A stretch of DNA of 64,000 bases, taken from Xanthomonas vasicola (GTDB lineage Bacteria > Pseudomonadota > Gammaproteobacteria > Xanthomonadales > Xanthomonadaceae). Position 1 is the first letter of the stretch. Every line of letters begins with the position of its first letter. A program made the position numbers and the translations under genes. The stretch spans positions 62,001 through 126,000 of the forward strand of contig NZ_JSBW02000027.1 in NCBI RefSeq assembly GCF_000772705.2, given 5' to 3'. This document shows positions 7,625 through 19,076 of the stretch, one piece after another. The notes beneath the pieces were generated by a model, which saw nothing but the letters and a program-made list of their open reading frames with translations, was not told the origin of the DNA and did no database searches.

Positions 7625-9742
7625 ATGGATCTGGAAGACTGGTCGGCCCGCTTGAAGGTATTTGCCGACGCTACCCGAGTTCGCCTGTTGACCTTGCTGG
7701 AGCAGGAAGAACTCACCGTGGCCGAGCTGTCAGCTATCACTCGGTTGGCGCAGCCGCGCGTGTCCACGCATTTAGCCAAACTCAAGGAAGCCGCGCTGGT
7801 GCGCGACCGCCGCGCCGGGGTGTCGGCCTACTACCGCTTCGACGAAGTCTCACTGGACCCGGCCCAGCGTGCGCTATGGCTGGCACTGAGCACCGGCAGC
7901 GACGACCCGCTGCTGCGCCAAGATGCCGAACGCGTGGCCGCCGTGCTGGCCAACCGTGCAGCCGACCAGAACTGGGCCGATTCGGTGGCCGGCGACATGG
8001 AACGCCATTACTCGCCCGGACGTACCTGGGAGGCCCTGGCGCGCACCGCCCTGCCGCTGCTGGAAACCGGCGACGTGCTCGACATTGCCTCCGGCGATGG
8101 CGTGCTGGCCGAACTGGTGGCGCCGCACGCCACGCGCTACATCTGCATCGACACCAGTGCGCGCGTGGTCGCGGCCGCCAGCGAGCGCCTGCGCAAACTG
8201 CGCAACGTGGAAGTGCGCGAAGGCGACATGCATGCACTGCCGTTCCCCGATGCCAGCTTCGACCTGGTGGTGCTGATGCATGCGCTCACCTACGCGGCCA
8301 AACCCGAGCAGGCGGTGGCCGAATCGGCACGCGTCTTGCGCCCCGGCGGCCGCCTGCTGTTGTGCAGCCTGGCCAAGCATGAACACCGCGCTGCAGTGCA
8401 TGCATACGGCCACGTCAATCTCGGGTTTGCCGCAAAGGAATTGCGCAAGTTTGCGGAAAAAGCCGGGCTGGACGTCTCCAGCCTGGAGACGGTGACGCGC
8501 GAAAAACGCCCGCCCCATTTCGAAGTGATCTCGTTGATTGCTGTGAAGCCGGGAATCGGGATTCGTGGAAAACAAAGACACTGCTGCGCGGAGAACCGGA
8601 CTATGACGCACGCGCGAATTCCCAATTCAGAATCCCCGATCCCGTTTGCATTGCCCTGGCTGCATCCCGAGCGCGCGGCCAAGCTCACTGCCGCGCTCGC
8701 CGAGCGCATCCTCATCATCGATGGCGCGATGGGCACCATGATTCAGCGCCACGATCTGCAGGAGCCCGATTATCGCGGCACCCGCTTTGTCGACGGTTAC
8801 GACAGCGCGCATGTGCACGGCCCCGGTTGCGATCACGCGCATGCACCAGAAGGCCGCGACCTCAAGGGCAACAACGATCTGCTGTTGTTGACTCGCCCGG
8901 AAATCATTGCCGGCATCCATCACGCCTATCTGGACGCGGGCGCAGACCTGCTGGAAACCAATACCTTCAACGCCACCTCGGTGAGCCAGGCCGACTATCA
9001 CCTGGAACATCTGGTGTACGAGTTAAACAAGGCAGGCGCCCAGGTGGCGCGTGCATGCTGCGATGCCGTCGAAGCGCTGACGCCGCACAAACCGCGCTTT
9101 GTCATCGGTGTGCTCGGCCCCACCAGCCGTACTGCCTCGATCAGCCCGGACGTCAACGACCCGGGCTACCGCAATACCAGTTTCGATGCGCTGCGCGAAA
9201 CCTATCGCGAAGCCATCAAGGGATTGATCGATGGCGGTGCGGATACGCTGATGGTGGAAACCATTTTCGATACCCTCAACGCCAAAGCCGCGTTGTATGC
9301 CATCGAAGAAGTCTTCGAAGCCCGCGGCGGGCGGTTGCCGGTGATGGTCTCCGGCACCATCACCGACGCATCCGGCCGCACGTTGTCCGGACAGACTGCC
9401 GAAGCGTTCTATGCATCCGTCGCGCACGGGCGGCCGTTGTCGGTCGGCCTGAATTGCGCCCTCGGTGCCAAGGATCTACGTCCACACGTGGAGACGCTTT
9501 CGCAGATCGCTGATGCCTATGTCAGCGCGCATCCGAATGCCGGCTTGCCGAACGCCTTTGGCGAATATGATGAGACGCCTGAGGAAATGGCCGAAACCTT
9601 GCGTGAGTTTGCCAAGTCCGGCTTGCTCAATCTGGTGGGTGGGTGCTGCGGGACGTCGCCTGACCATATCCGCGCGATTGCCGAGGCAGTGGCTGATCTA
9701 CCGCCACGGCAGCTGCCTGGTGCGCAGGAGCTGGCGGCGTGA
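7625..9742 (+). CDS. ArsR-family regulator with methyltransferase domain, fused in frame to the MetH homocysteine-methyltransferase domain
   Basis: From the ATG at 7625 the frame is open for 705 residues. Residues 1-95 are an ArsR winged helix ([16 protein letters not shown] recognition helix); about 140-270 is a class I SAM-dependent methyltransferase ([15 protein letters not shown] as motif [13 protein letters not shown]). Residues from about 327 are the MetH homocysteine methyltransferase barrel. In most relatives I would expect a stop after the methyltransferase part; here dispersed-repeat sequence (8548-8644) bridges the two parts without one. No metal-binding CVC motif is seen in the helix-turn-helix, so this resembles SahR-like regulators of the methionine/SAM cycle rather than a metal sensor. 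Whether the protein is made as one chain, or mainly as two through the internal start at 8603, is open. Confidence 0.75.
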   Translation: MDLEDWSARLKVFADATRVRLLTLLEQEELTVAELSAITRLAQPRVSTHLAKLKEAALVRDRRAGVSAYYRFDEVSLDPAQRALWLALSTGSDDPLLRQDAERVAAVLANRAADQNWADSVAGDMERHYSPGRTWEALARTALPLLETGDVLDIASGDGVLAELVAPHATRYICIDTSARVVAAASERLRKLRNVEVREGDMHALPFPDASFDLVVLMHALTYAAKPEQAVAESARVLRPGGRLLLCSLAKHEHRAAVHAYGHVNLGFAAKELRKFAEKAGLDVSSLETVTREKRPPHFEVISLIAVKPGIGIRGKQRHCCAENRTMTHARIPNSESPIPFALPWLHPERAAKLTAALAERILIIDGAMGTMIQRHDLQEPDYRGTRFVDGYDSAHVHGPGCDHAHAPEGRDLKGNNDLLLLTRPEIIAGIHHAYLDAGADLLETNTFNATSVSQADYHLEHLVYELNKAGAQVARACCDAVEALTPHKPRFVIGVLGPTSRTASISPDVNDPGYRNTSFDALRETYREAIKGLIDGGADTLMVETIFDTLNAKAALYAIEEVFEARGGRLPVMVSGTITDASGRTLSGQTAEAFYASVAHGRPLSVGLNCALGAKDLRPHVETLSQIADAYVSAHPNAGLPNAFGEYDETPEEMAETLREFAKSGLLNLVGGCCGTSPDHIRAIAEAVADLPPRQLPGAQELAA
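8548..8644. repeat. Dispersed GGGATTCGGGATT-type repeat, copy 1 (in coding sequence)
   Basis: Left arm GGGAATCGGGATTCG and right arm AGAATCCCCGATCCCG face each other around the metH start. The same motif family occurs at 11949-12021, 43493-43698 and 56862-57010. Here the whole element is translated, because no stop codon occurs in the frame that joins regulator and MetH. Confidence 0.75.
8603..9742 (+). CDS. metH: Methionine synthase, homocysteine S-methyltransferase subunit (MetH N-terminal half)
   Basis: This internal start (ATG at 8603, with GGAGA 8 bases upstream) gives a 379-residue homocysteine-binding barrel in the frame of the upstream regulator. It contains [25 protein letters not shown], the zinc-ligand cysteine of GLNCALGA, and the Cys pair of [12 protein letters not shown] near the C-terminus. 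It matches the first ~350 residues of E. coli MetH and supplies the Zn-thiolate site for homocysteine. The remaining three MetH modules are encoded by the next gene, 142 bp downstream, so two chains must assemble into one B12-dependent enzyme. This split gene pair is the usual arrangement in Xanthomonas as far as I recall. Confidence 0.85.
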   Translation: MTHARIPNSESPIPFALPWLHPERAAKLTAALAERILIIDGAMGTMIQRHDLQEPDYRGTRFVDGYDSAHVHGPGCDHAHAPEGRDLKGNNDLLLLTRPEIIAGIHHAYLDAGADLLETNTFNATSVSQADYHLEHLVYELNKAGAQVARACCDAVEALTPHKPRFVIGVLGPTSRTASISPDVNDPGYRNTSFDALRETYREAIKGLIDGGADTLMVETIFDTLNAKAALYAIEEVFEARGGRLPVMVSGTITDASGRTLSGQTAEAFYASVAHGRPLSVGLNCALGAKDLRPHVETLSQIADAYVSAHPNAGLPNAFGEYDETPEEMAETLREFAKSGLLNLVGGCCGTSPDHIRAIAEAVADLPPRQLPGAQELAA

Positions 9743-9884
9743 TGCGTACAACGCACCTACACCGTGGGTCGCGTTTGTCGCATGCACCTGTAGGGCCCAA
9801 CGCTGATCCAAAGGTGGTTGGTGCGTTACATCTACAGCGTTTCTCCCTGCGGCCCGCGCAGGCCTCTATCCGCATGGGCTTTGC

Positions 9885-12638
<2,754 letters not shown>

Positions 12639-13000
12639 GAGCGACTACCTGCGGCTGGGCTGCAAGCCCACCATCGCAGGACACACGATGAGTAAGCAGG
12701 CACCAGTCGAGATGACTGGTGTGCATAGCTTTCAGTAAAGCTACCAACAACTATCGGGTGCGGTGATTGCGGTGATGCCGGTGCAGTGACTGCACTCGCC
12801 CCGATTGCGGGGCCATGGCGGCATGAATGCCGCCATGGCCCCACGGACGGATTTACGGCGTGTCGCGAGCGGTGAGGGCATCGCGCCCTCAACTGACCCA
12901 AGCGACTGACTCACGCTTTCGCCTGCATCCGAACGACGCTACGACCGAACTCGACGCACATAGCTTTCAAATAGGCGTACATATAAGGATGCTGAAAACA
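12639..13000. other. Intergenic region between metH and the sugar operon
   Basis: No gene was seen. It contains the perfect 16-bp-arm hairpin at 12809-12842 and a smaller hairpin near 12871-12890 (TGAGGGC...GCCCTCA). The minus-strand terminator of the sugar operon follows at 13001. Confidence 0.6.
12809..12842. repeat. Perfect 16-bp inverted repeat (REP-like hairpin)
   Basis: GGGGCCATGGCGGCAT at 12809-12824, a 2-base spacer GA, and the exact reverse complement at 12827-12842. It lies about 170 bp after metH with no U tract. It could end metH transcripts or be a dispersed palindromic element; one copy was seen in this window. Confidence 0.75.
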
Positions 13001-13025
13001 GATCGCCGGGCAAAACCCGGCGATC
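13001..13025 (-). terminator. Terminator of the sugar operon
   Basis: A perfect 10-bp stem (GATCGCCGGG / CCCGGCGATC) with a 5-base loop. Read on the minus strand it is followed by TGTTTTC. It lies 41 bp beyond the stop codon of the AGE-family gene, the last gene of the operon. Confidence 0.8.
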
Positions 13026-13065
13026 CAGACTCAAAAGTCAGCACACCCCCGCCGACCTCATCGGA

Positions 13066-14271
13066 TCACGCCGCCGGCCGCAACACGTTCAAGACTTCGT
13101 AGCACGCGCCCATCGTGTGGTAGTCGGTCTTACCCGCCGGGCTTTTCTCATCGCTGTACTTGCGGTTGTCCGCATCCAGAATGCGATACCACGCACCGTA
13201 CTGATGGTCGATCATGTGCGCCCACGAATAGGCCCATAGCTTGTCGTACCACTGCCAGTAACGATCATCGCCGCTGCGCTGAGCCAGTAATGCAGCGGCA
13301 GCCAGCGACTCGGCCTGCACCCAGAAATACTTGTCATCGTCGCAGACCTTGCCGTCAGGATCGAAGCCGTAATACAGCCCGCCGCGCTGCGCATCCCATG
13401 AACGCTCCACTGCCACATCGAACAGATGCTGCGCGGTCGGCAGCAACCAGTCGGCCGGCGCATAGCGATCCAGCAGCATCAGCAACTTGGCCCACTCGGT
13501 CTGATGGCCCGGCTGAAAGCCCCACGGACGGAACAAGTGCTTGGGATTGTCGCGGTTGTACTCCCAATCGATATTCCACTGCAGGTCGTAATGCTCCCAC
13601 ACCAACCCATCGGCCTTGGCCGCTTGGCGCTTGGTCATGTTCTCCGCGAGCACCAGTGCGCGATCGAGATAACGCTGCTCGCCGCTAGCCTCGTACGCGG
13701 CGATCATCGCCTCGCACATATGCATGTTGGCGTTCTGGCCACGGTAGCTGGTGAAGTTGAATTGCGCGTCGGCTTCGTCGCGATACAGCCCGAACTCCGC
13801 TTCCCAGAAGTGCTTTTCCAGCAGCTGCCAGGTTTCGTCCATCCACGCACGCGCCTCATCGACGCCGGCCTTCAAACCACACGAATACGCCAGCAGCACG
13901 AAGGCCACGCCGTAGCAGTGATTCATGTCGTCTTCGACTACGCCATCGCGCAGCGTCCACGCATAACCGCCGGTTTGTGGGTTGCGATGCACGTTGCGTA
14001 GATAGTCCAGCCCGTGGCGCACTGCTTGCAGATACGCCGCATCGCCAAACTCGCGGTAGGCCATCGCGTAGTTGAAAACGAAGCGCGTACTGCTGACCAG
14101 GTGCCGATGCCCGGCATCGTAGATCGAACCGTCATCGCGGAAGTACTGGAAAAACCCGCCCGCCGGATCGATCGCGCGCGGATGGTAGAACGCCATGGTG
14201 TCGGCGATGTGCTGGCGCAAGACGTCAGCCGAACGGAAATCGGGTGCAGGTGTTGCAGGCAAACGGCTCAT
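13066..14271 (-). CDS. AGE-family sugar isomerase/epimerase (probable mannose isomerase)
   Basis: The 401-residue product belongs to the N-acylglucosamine 2-epimerase (AGE) superfamily of alpha6/alpha6 barrels, which interconvert aldoses with ketoses or C2 epimers. Seen motifs include TRFVFNYAMAY, NANMHMCEAMIAAYEA, FRPWGFQPGHQTEWAKLLML with the conserved His, and KTDYHTMGACYEVL with the C-terminal His. The PGHQ-EW motif with two histidines is the general-base pair of mannose isomerases and cellobiose epimerases. Its operon partners are a fructokinase and a hexose permease, which favours mannose to fructose isomerisation followed by phosphorylation. The ATG overlaps the fructokinase stop by 4 bp, implying translational coupling. 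Substrate is inferred. Confidence 0.85.
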   Translation of the reverse strand: MSRLPATPAPDFRSADVLRQHIADTMAFYHPRAIDPAGGFFQYFRDDGSIYDAGHRHLVSSTRFVFNYAMAYREFGDAAYLQAVRHGLDYLRNVHRNPQTGGYAWTLRDGVVEDDMNHCYGVAFVLLAYSCGLKAGVDEARAWMDETWQLLEKHFWEAEFGLYRDEADAQFNFTSYRGQNANMHMCEAMIAAYEASGEQRYLDRALVLAENMTKRQAAKADGLVWEHYDLQWNIDWEYNRDNPKHLFRPWGFQPGHQTEWAKLLMLLDRYAPADWLLPTAQHLFDVAVERSWDAQRGGLYYGFDPDGKVCDDDKYFWVQAESLAAAALLAQRSGDDRYWQWYDKLWAYSWAHMIDHQYGAWYRILDADNRKYSDEKSPAGKTDYHTMGACYEVLNVLRPAA

Positions 14272-15254
14272 GATTGTTCCTGGATCAAAGAATGGACCTC
14301 ATCGACGCTCGGCATCGCAGCGAACGCGCCCTTGCGTGTCACCGCCAACGCACCGACAGCTGCAGCAAAACGAATCACCTCGTTGATTGCCGCCGGATCG
14401 CCGCATAGCTGCTCCAGCGAAGATGCGCGCACGGCAAGCTGATACAGCAGGCCACCCACGAACGCATCGCCGGCAGCGGTGCTGTCGCGCACCTGCACGC
14501 GGAAGGCAGGTACCTGGCCGGAATCGGTACGTGTCTGCCAATGCACCGGACCGCCACCATCGGTGACCAGCAACCAGCTGGCCTTGCCCTGCCACAGCTT
14601 TTGCGTCACCGCACTGGCATCGCCATCGAGCGTCCCCGCCAAATAGTCGAGTTCTTCGCGCGAGAGCTTGACCACATCGGCTAGCGCCAGCGCCTCCCAC
14701 AGCAATGGCGCCGGGTCGACATCCTGCGGCCACAGCATCGGCCGCAGATTGAGATCCAAGCTGACGATGGCGCCATCGGCGCGCGCACGGCGCATGCCGT
14801 CGAGCGTGCATTGCGCAATCTCCGGCTCGGTCATGCTGTTCGAACACACATGCAATACCGCGGCTTGGGTAAACCCATCCGCAGCGAAGTGCTCGGGGCG
14901 GAACAACAGGTCTGCTGCCGGCGGACGGTAGAAACTGAAACTGCGCTCACCCGCTTCGTCCAGTGCAACGAAGGCCAACGCAGTCTTGGCTTGATCGGTG
15001 CGCACAATGCCATCAGTCACCACGCCAGACTGCTGCAAGCTCTGCAGCAAGAAATCGCCGAACATGTCGCGCCCGAGCATGCCGACGAAATGTGCAGCGC
15101 CACCCAAGCGCGCCACCGCAACGGCGACGTTGGCCGGCGCACCGCCGGCATATTGCGCGAAGGTCCGCGCTTCGTCCGGGCTGGCCTGCGGCAACGCCAG
15201 CATATCGATCAACGCTTCGCCGAAACACACCACCTGATGCTTGCTCGCACTCAT
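14268..15254 (-). CDS. Fructokinase (PfkB family)
   Basis: The 328-residue product is a ribokinase/PfkB-family sugar kinase. It shows the N-terminal signature GGAPANVAVAVARLG (about 37-51) and the C-terminal signature DSTAAGDAFVGGLL with the catalytic Asp in the anion-hole motif. Family members phosphorylate fructose to fructose-6-phosphate with ATP. The gene is third in the LacI-permease-kinase-isomerase operon, overlapping both neighbours by 4 bp (ATGA), so the four proteins are probably made together. The start at 15254 is chosen because it overlaps the permease stop and places MSASKHQVVCFGEAL at the N-terminus; upstream codons would run into the permease. 2-Keto-3-deoxygluconate kinase is an alternative, but the neighbouring isomerase favours fructose. 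Confidence 0.88.
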   Translation of the reverse strand: MSASKHQVVCFGEALIDMLALPQASPDEARTFAQYAGGAPANVAVAVARLGGAAHFVGMLGRDMFGDFLLQSLQQSGVVTDGIVRTDQAKTALAFVALDEAGERSFSFYRPPAADLLFRPEHFAADGFTQAAVLHVCSNSMTEPEIAQCTLDGMRRARADGAIVSLDLNLRPMLWPQDVDPAPLLWEALALADVVKLSREELDYLAGTLDGDASAVTQKLWQGKASWLLVTDGGGPVHWQTRTDSGQVPAFRVQVRDSTAAGDAFVGGLLYQLAVRASSLEQLCGDPAAINEVIRFAAAVGALAVTRKGAFAAMPSVDEVHSLIQEQS

Positions 15255-16561
15255 GCGCGTGCCTCCGCCAGTGCGCCGCGCAAACGCGAGCCCCAGATAC
15301 CGTAGAACACGATGTACAGGTAGCACAGCAGGGGCAGCACGAACGACTCATGCAAGCCAATGCTGTCTGCGAGCAGTCCTTGCAGATACGGCACGATGGC
15401 GCCGCCGACAATGGCCATGATCAACAGGCTCGACGCGCGACCGGTCAACGGACCCAGCCGCTCGATGCCCAGGGTGAAGATAGTCGGGAACATGATCGAA
15501 TTGAACAGGCCGATCGCCACCAGCGCATACACTGCCAGCATGCCGCCGCTGGCCATGGTCAACCCCAGCAATACCGCATTGATCGCAGCGAACACCGACA
15601 ACAATACGCGCGGCGACAATTTAGCCAGCAGTGCCGAGCCAATGAAGCGGCCGATCATCGCCAGCGTCCAGTAGGCCGACACATACTTGGTCGCCTCACG
15701 CTCGGTGAAACCGCCGATCTGCGGCAGCGAGAAGTAATTGACCATCAGGCTGCCGATCGCCACTTCTGCGCCGACATAGAAAAAGATCGCCAGCACACCG
15801 AAGCGCACGTGGGGATGACGCAAGGCATCAAGCAAGGAATGCTTGCTCTCGTCCTTCTGTGCGCTTGCATCGGTCAATGCCGGCAGACGAAACAGAAACA
15901 CGAAGATCGCCAGCAGGAACAACACGATGCCCAGCCCGATGTACGGGCCTTGCACGGCTTGCGCTTCCTGCACGCGATAGGCAAGTTGCTCGGCTTCCGG
16001 CAACGCCTTGAGCTGATCGCCACTCATCACCGTGTTGGACAGGATCAACCAGCCACCCATCAGCGGCGCGATTGCGGTGCCGAGCGAGTTCAACGCCTGC
16101 GCCAGCGTCAAACGGCTGGAAGCACTGCGCTCTGGACCCAGCAAGGCGACGTAGGGATTCGCAGCGACCTGCAAGATGGTGATGCCGGTGGCCAGCACGA
16201 ACAGTGCACCGAGGAAAGCACCGTACACGCGCAATTCCGCCGCCGGCCAGAAGCCCAGCGCGCCCACCGCCGCCACTGTCAACCCGGCCACGATGCCCTG
16301 CTTGTAGCCCAAGCGATTTACCAACCAACCGGCCGGCAGCGACATCAGGAAGTACGCACCGAAGAAGGTGAATTGCACCAGCATCGCCTGCGCGAAGTTG
16401 AGCTCGAACACCGCTTTCAAGTGCGGAATCAGGATGTCGTTGAGGCAGGTGAGAAAACCCCACATGAAGAAGATCGTGGTCACCACCGACGACGCGACGC
16501 CGTTATTGACGGGCGCCTTGTTGCCGCTGGACACGGAGGATTGCGTGGAAAGGGAAACCAT
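15251..16561 (-). CDS. MFS sugar permease, FucP/GlcP type
   Basis: The 436-residue product is a 12-segment major facilitator of the fucose/glucose-galactose H+ symporter group. Seen are FFMWGFLTCLNDILIPHLK at the first segment, which has the conserved Asn-Asp of FucP relatives, FFGAYFLMSLPAGWLVNRLGYK at segments 2-3, and QVAANPYVALLGP in segment 4. It sits in the inner membrane and would import a monosaccharide such as mannose or fructose with protons. It follows the LacI regulator by 13 bp and overlaps the fructokinase by 4 bp. The ATG at 16561 lacks a strong ribosome site. The exact sugar is not readable from sequence; the operon context suggests mannose and/or fructose. Confidence 0.88.
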   Translation of the reverse strand: MVSLSTQSSVSSGNKAPVNNGVASSVVTTIFFMWGFLTCLNDILIPHLKAVFELNFAQAMLVQFTFFGAYFLMSLPAGWLVNRLGYKQGIVAGLTVAAVGALGFWPAAELRVYGAFLGALFVLATGITILQVAANPYVALLGPERSASSRLTLAQALNSLGTAIAPLMGGWLILSNTVMSGDQLKALPEAEQLAYRVQEAQAVQGPYIGLGIVLFLLAIFVFLFRLPALTDASAQKDESKHSLLDALRHPHVRFGVLAIFFYVGAEVAIGSLMVNYFSLPQIGGFTEREATKYVSAYWTLAMIGRFIGSALLAKLSPRVLLSVFAAINAVLLGLTMASGGMLAVYALVAIGLFNSIMFPTIFTLGIERLGPLTGRASSLLIMAIVGGAIVPYLQGLLADSIGLHESFVLPLLCYLYIVFYGIWGSRLRGALAEARA

Positions 16562-16574
16562 AGGAGTTGCCTGG

Positions 16575-17708
16575 TCAGCGGCCTGAGGCCTTGGTGGGGG
16601 AATGGGCGGATGGACTGCTTGGGGGAGGTGATGACATCTGCGCTGCTGGCGCGCAGGCGCTGCTTGCGCGAATTTTCAGGGCGACTGCTGCGGTCAACTG
16701 CTGCGCGGCGAGTTCGGGGCTGCCGATCCGCTGCAATACCAGTTGCGCAGCCTGTCTGCCACGCGCACGCGGGTCTGCGGCCAACGTGGTCAATGCAGGC
16801 GTGAACAACGCTGCTTCGGCGATGTCGTCGAAACCGGTCACCGCAAAGTCACGGCCCGGCATGATGCCTTGCATCGCCAACGCGGCCATCAAGCCCAGCG
16901 CAACGCTATCGTTGTAGCAGACCGCAGCAGTCGCCGAGTGCGCTTCACTGCTTAGCAAGCGCACGCCACACAGTGCAGCGTCCTGGCGATTGGGGGCCGA
17001 CTCGACGTAGTGGGTTTCCAAGCCCGCTTCTTGCATCGCCCGCGCGTAGCCGGCGCGGCGCTGGCGGCAGGAGCTAGATGCAGCATGCCCACCAAAAAAC
17101 ACAATGCGCCGATGCCCTTGCGCGATCAGATGCGTGCACGCCAGAAACGCGCCCTGCGCATTGTCCAACGCCAGCAGATCCCACTGCGCCCCTTCTACCT
17201 CGCGGTTGAACAGCACCACGTTACGTTGGCGGCCGAGTACCTGGCCGAGTGCCTGCGCCTGGCTACCTTCGGCTGGCGATAGGATGATGCCCGCCGGTGT
17301 GTGCTCCATCAGCGAGGTCAGCACGGCCTGCTGACGCTGCGTCGATTCGCCAGTGCTGCCGAGCAAGGTCACATAACCCGCCACGCCCAATGCCTCGTCG
17401 ACACCGGCAGCGAATTCGGCAAAAAAGGGGTTGGACAAATCATTGATGACCAACGCGATGCTGGACGAGGTGCGCTGGCGCAAATTCGCCGCGGCGCGGT
17501 TGTAGACGTAATTCTGCCGATCCAGCTCGGCTTCCACCCGCGCGCGCGTGCTTGCATGCACCAGCGGGCTACCGCGCAGCACCAGCGACACTGTCGCCCG
17601 CGACACACCAATGGCCCCTGCGATATCGCGCAAGGTCACCGCACCGCGACGCACACGTAACGCGTCGATGTCTTCAGTCGCCCCGGATGTCGGCTCGGCT
17701 TGCGTCAT
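16575..17708 (-). CDS. LacI-family transcriptional regulator of the sugar operon
   Basis: The 377-residue product has a LacI-type DNA-binding domain near residues 24-75 (TLRDIAGAIGVSRATVSLVL, then a hinge helix) and a periplasmic-binding-protein-like sensor domain (ALVINDLSNPFFAEF, TGFDDIAEA). It heads the operon and is followed by permease, kinase and isomerase. A perfect 18-bp palindrome lies 45 bp upstream of the chosen start, so autoregulation and operon control are very likely. The start at 17708 (MTQAEP) was preferred because earlier in-frame Met codons fall in or next to that operator. The C-terminus past about residue 345 is Pro/Ser-rich and unlike the core family. The effector is probably a hexose or its phosphate, an inference from context. 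Confidence 0.9.
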   Translation of the reverse strand: MTQAEPTSGATEDIDALRVRRGAVTLRDIAGAIGVSRATVSLVLRGSPLVHASTRARVEAELDRQNYVYNRAAANLRQRTSSSIALVINDLSNPFFAEFAAGVDEALGVAGYVTLLGSTGESTQRQQAVLTSLMEHTPAGIILSPAEGSQAQALGQVLGRQRNVVLFNREVEGAQWDLLALDNAQGAFLACTHLIAQGHRRIVFFGGHAASSSCRQRRAGYARAMQEAGLETHYVESAPNRQDAALCGVRLLSSEAHSATAAVCYNDSVALGLMAALAMQGIMPGRDFAVTGFDDIAEAALFTPALTTLAADPRARGRQAAQLVLQRIGSPELAAQQLTAAVALKIRASSACAPAAQMSSPPPSSPSAHSPTKASGR

Positions 17709-17752
17709 GTGGCAAGCCTTGCGGTGAAAGAAATGCGCATGCATTGGCATCA

Positions 17753-17770
17753 AATTGGATCGATCCAATT
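17753..17770. promoter_or_regulatory. LacI-family operator
   Basis: A perfect 18-bp palindrome AATTGGATCGATCCAATT, with the central CG typical of LacI-family sites. It lies 45 bp upstream of the LacI-family gene and would control the whole four-gene operon. No other copy was noticed in the window. Confidence 0.85.
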
Positions 17771-17890
17771 AGGCCTTTTCTGCGCAATCAATGCATGCGG
17801 CAGTGCAACATAGACAATCGAGCAACCGCAGGAACACCAACGTCAAACTCGACTCGACCAGTGACCGCGGCTGCCACAGCTTCCTCGCGC

Positions 17891-18655
17891 TCATTCGAAC
17901 GCGATCGACACCCCGATTCCGCCCTGCCAATCCGGGCTCTCCGACGTCAGTCCGCGCAATACTGACACGTCCAGCTGCATCGCATGCGGCAGCTGCCAGG
18001 CGCCGCCGACGCCAGCCACGCGCGACTGCTCGCTGCCGGTATCGAACCCCGCTTCCACGTAGCTGCTGAAATGATCGCCGGAAAAAAACGTGTAATTGGG
18101 CGCGAAGGTCAAGGTGTGGCCCTCATCGTCGCGCGCGTAATTGACGTACATCGCGATAGCGCGTTGCTCCCGCAGATCCCAGGACGCGGTCACACCGAGT
18201 TCGCGCGAATAGCCCTCGCTAAAGGCCGGGCTGCCGGTCGGCACGCTGTAGGTGCCCAGCGCAGCCCAATGGAAACTGTCCGAGCGCGACGGCAAGACCA
18301 CCTTCAAGCCAATACTGCTGTCGCCACCACCACGCACCCGCGCGCCGCCGCCATGCTGCCAGTTATAGCTGTCGCTCCCGAGCTGCAACTCGACGTTCTG
18401 GAACAGCCCCAGCCGCAGCAGCGTATCGGCGGTGTATTGGCTGGTGCGCTGCCCGTCGCTGCGATCGGCACTCGCATCCGGCAAGCCCTGTTCCCAGGCA
18501 AACCCACCTGGCTGCAATACCTCCGCCGAGAAGGGAATACCCGGGCGATCGAATGCCGGTGCATCGTCTGCCTGTGCCGCGACGTGGCCGCTAGCCAGAC
18601 ACAATGCGAGCGCTACAGCGGTCGAGACCGTTCGGCCTGTCGCCTGCACACGCAT
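17891..18655 (-). CDS. Outer-membrane beta-barrel protein (phenol MetA-like/transporter family)
   Basis: The 254-residue product has a signal peptide (STAVALALCLASGHVAAQA) and a mature part rich in alternating polar/apolar strands ending in aromatic Phe (VSIAFE), a typical outer-membrane beta-barrel terminus. Segments such as ALGTYSVPTGSPAFSEGYSRELG, SWDLREQRAIAMYVNY and FAPNYTFFSGDHFSSYVEAGF recall the small transporter family annotated as MetA-like or DUF3187-type. The substrate is unknown. It is a single gene, with a long non-coding stretch upstream. The start at 18655 gives the signal peptide; a longer start at 18724 is possible and neither has a clear ribosome site. Confidence 0.7.
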   Translation of the reverse strand: MRVQATGRTVSTAVALALCLASGHVAAQADDAPAFDRPGIPFSAEVLQPGGFAWEQGLPDASADRSDGQRTSQYTADTLLRLGLFQNVELQLGSDSYNWQHGGGARVRGGGDSSIGLKVVLPSRSDSFHWAALGTYSVPTGSPAFSEGYSRELGVTASWDLREQRAIAMYVNYARDDEGHTLTFAPNYTFFSGDHFSSYVEAGFDTGSEQSRVAGVGGAWQLPHAMQLDVSVLRGLTSESPDWQGGIGVSIAFE

Positions 18656-19022
18656 GCCACTAAGTGCACGAGCTTCCAAAAATCCATCGACATGGGAGTT
18701 CAAGGATTTCGACGATATGGACATACGCAGCACCATTGGCAGGACGGAGCGAGCAAGAAGGGGCGACGCCACAGCAAGATAATCCTGCCTGCATCGACCA
18801 GCAGAGGCACGCATGGTGCCGCGCTGGCCGTGACCGGCTTGTATAGCGGCCCCTTGTCTATTGTTTTCCCTTTTTTTCGCGGGTTACCGGCTGTGGTGCG
18901 CCTTGATGACATTCAAGGGGAAACCCTGCTCGACAACACCGCACGCGTGCTGCGCCCGACAGATTGATGCACGTGATGACGCTGCTCTGTTGCGCCCCTT
19001 CTGACTTTCGGTGACACGCAAA
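18656..19022. other. Intergenic region upstream of the outer-membrane protein
   Basis: This stretch of about 370 bp is unusually T-rich near 18860-18880 and holds no convincing gene. It should include the promoter of the outer-membrane protein on the minus strand; no strong match was picked out. Confidence 0.4.
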
Positions 19023-19048
19023 CAAAAATGGGCACCCGCAGGCGCCCA
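19023..19048 (-). terminator. Terminator of the ugd-slyX-DUF2058 genes
   Basis: Read on the minus strand, TGGGCGCC and GGTGCCCA pair with one G-U across a 4-base loop and are followed by TTTTTGTTTG. It lies 29 bp beyond the DUF2058 stop codon. Confidence 0.8.
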
Positions 19049-19076
19049 CTCACAACACACTCAAGGTAGTGCAGTC

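Noticed and set aside
9743-9884. SAH or cobalamin riboswitch between the metH halves
   Set aside because: The gap has an AACGCACC...GGTGCGTT inverted repeat but not the conserved core of either riboswitch class; too weak to call.
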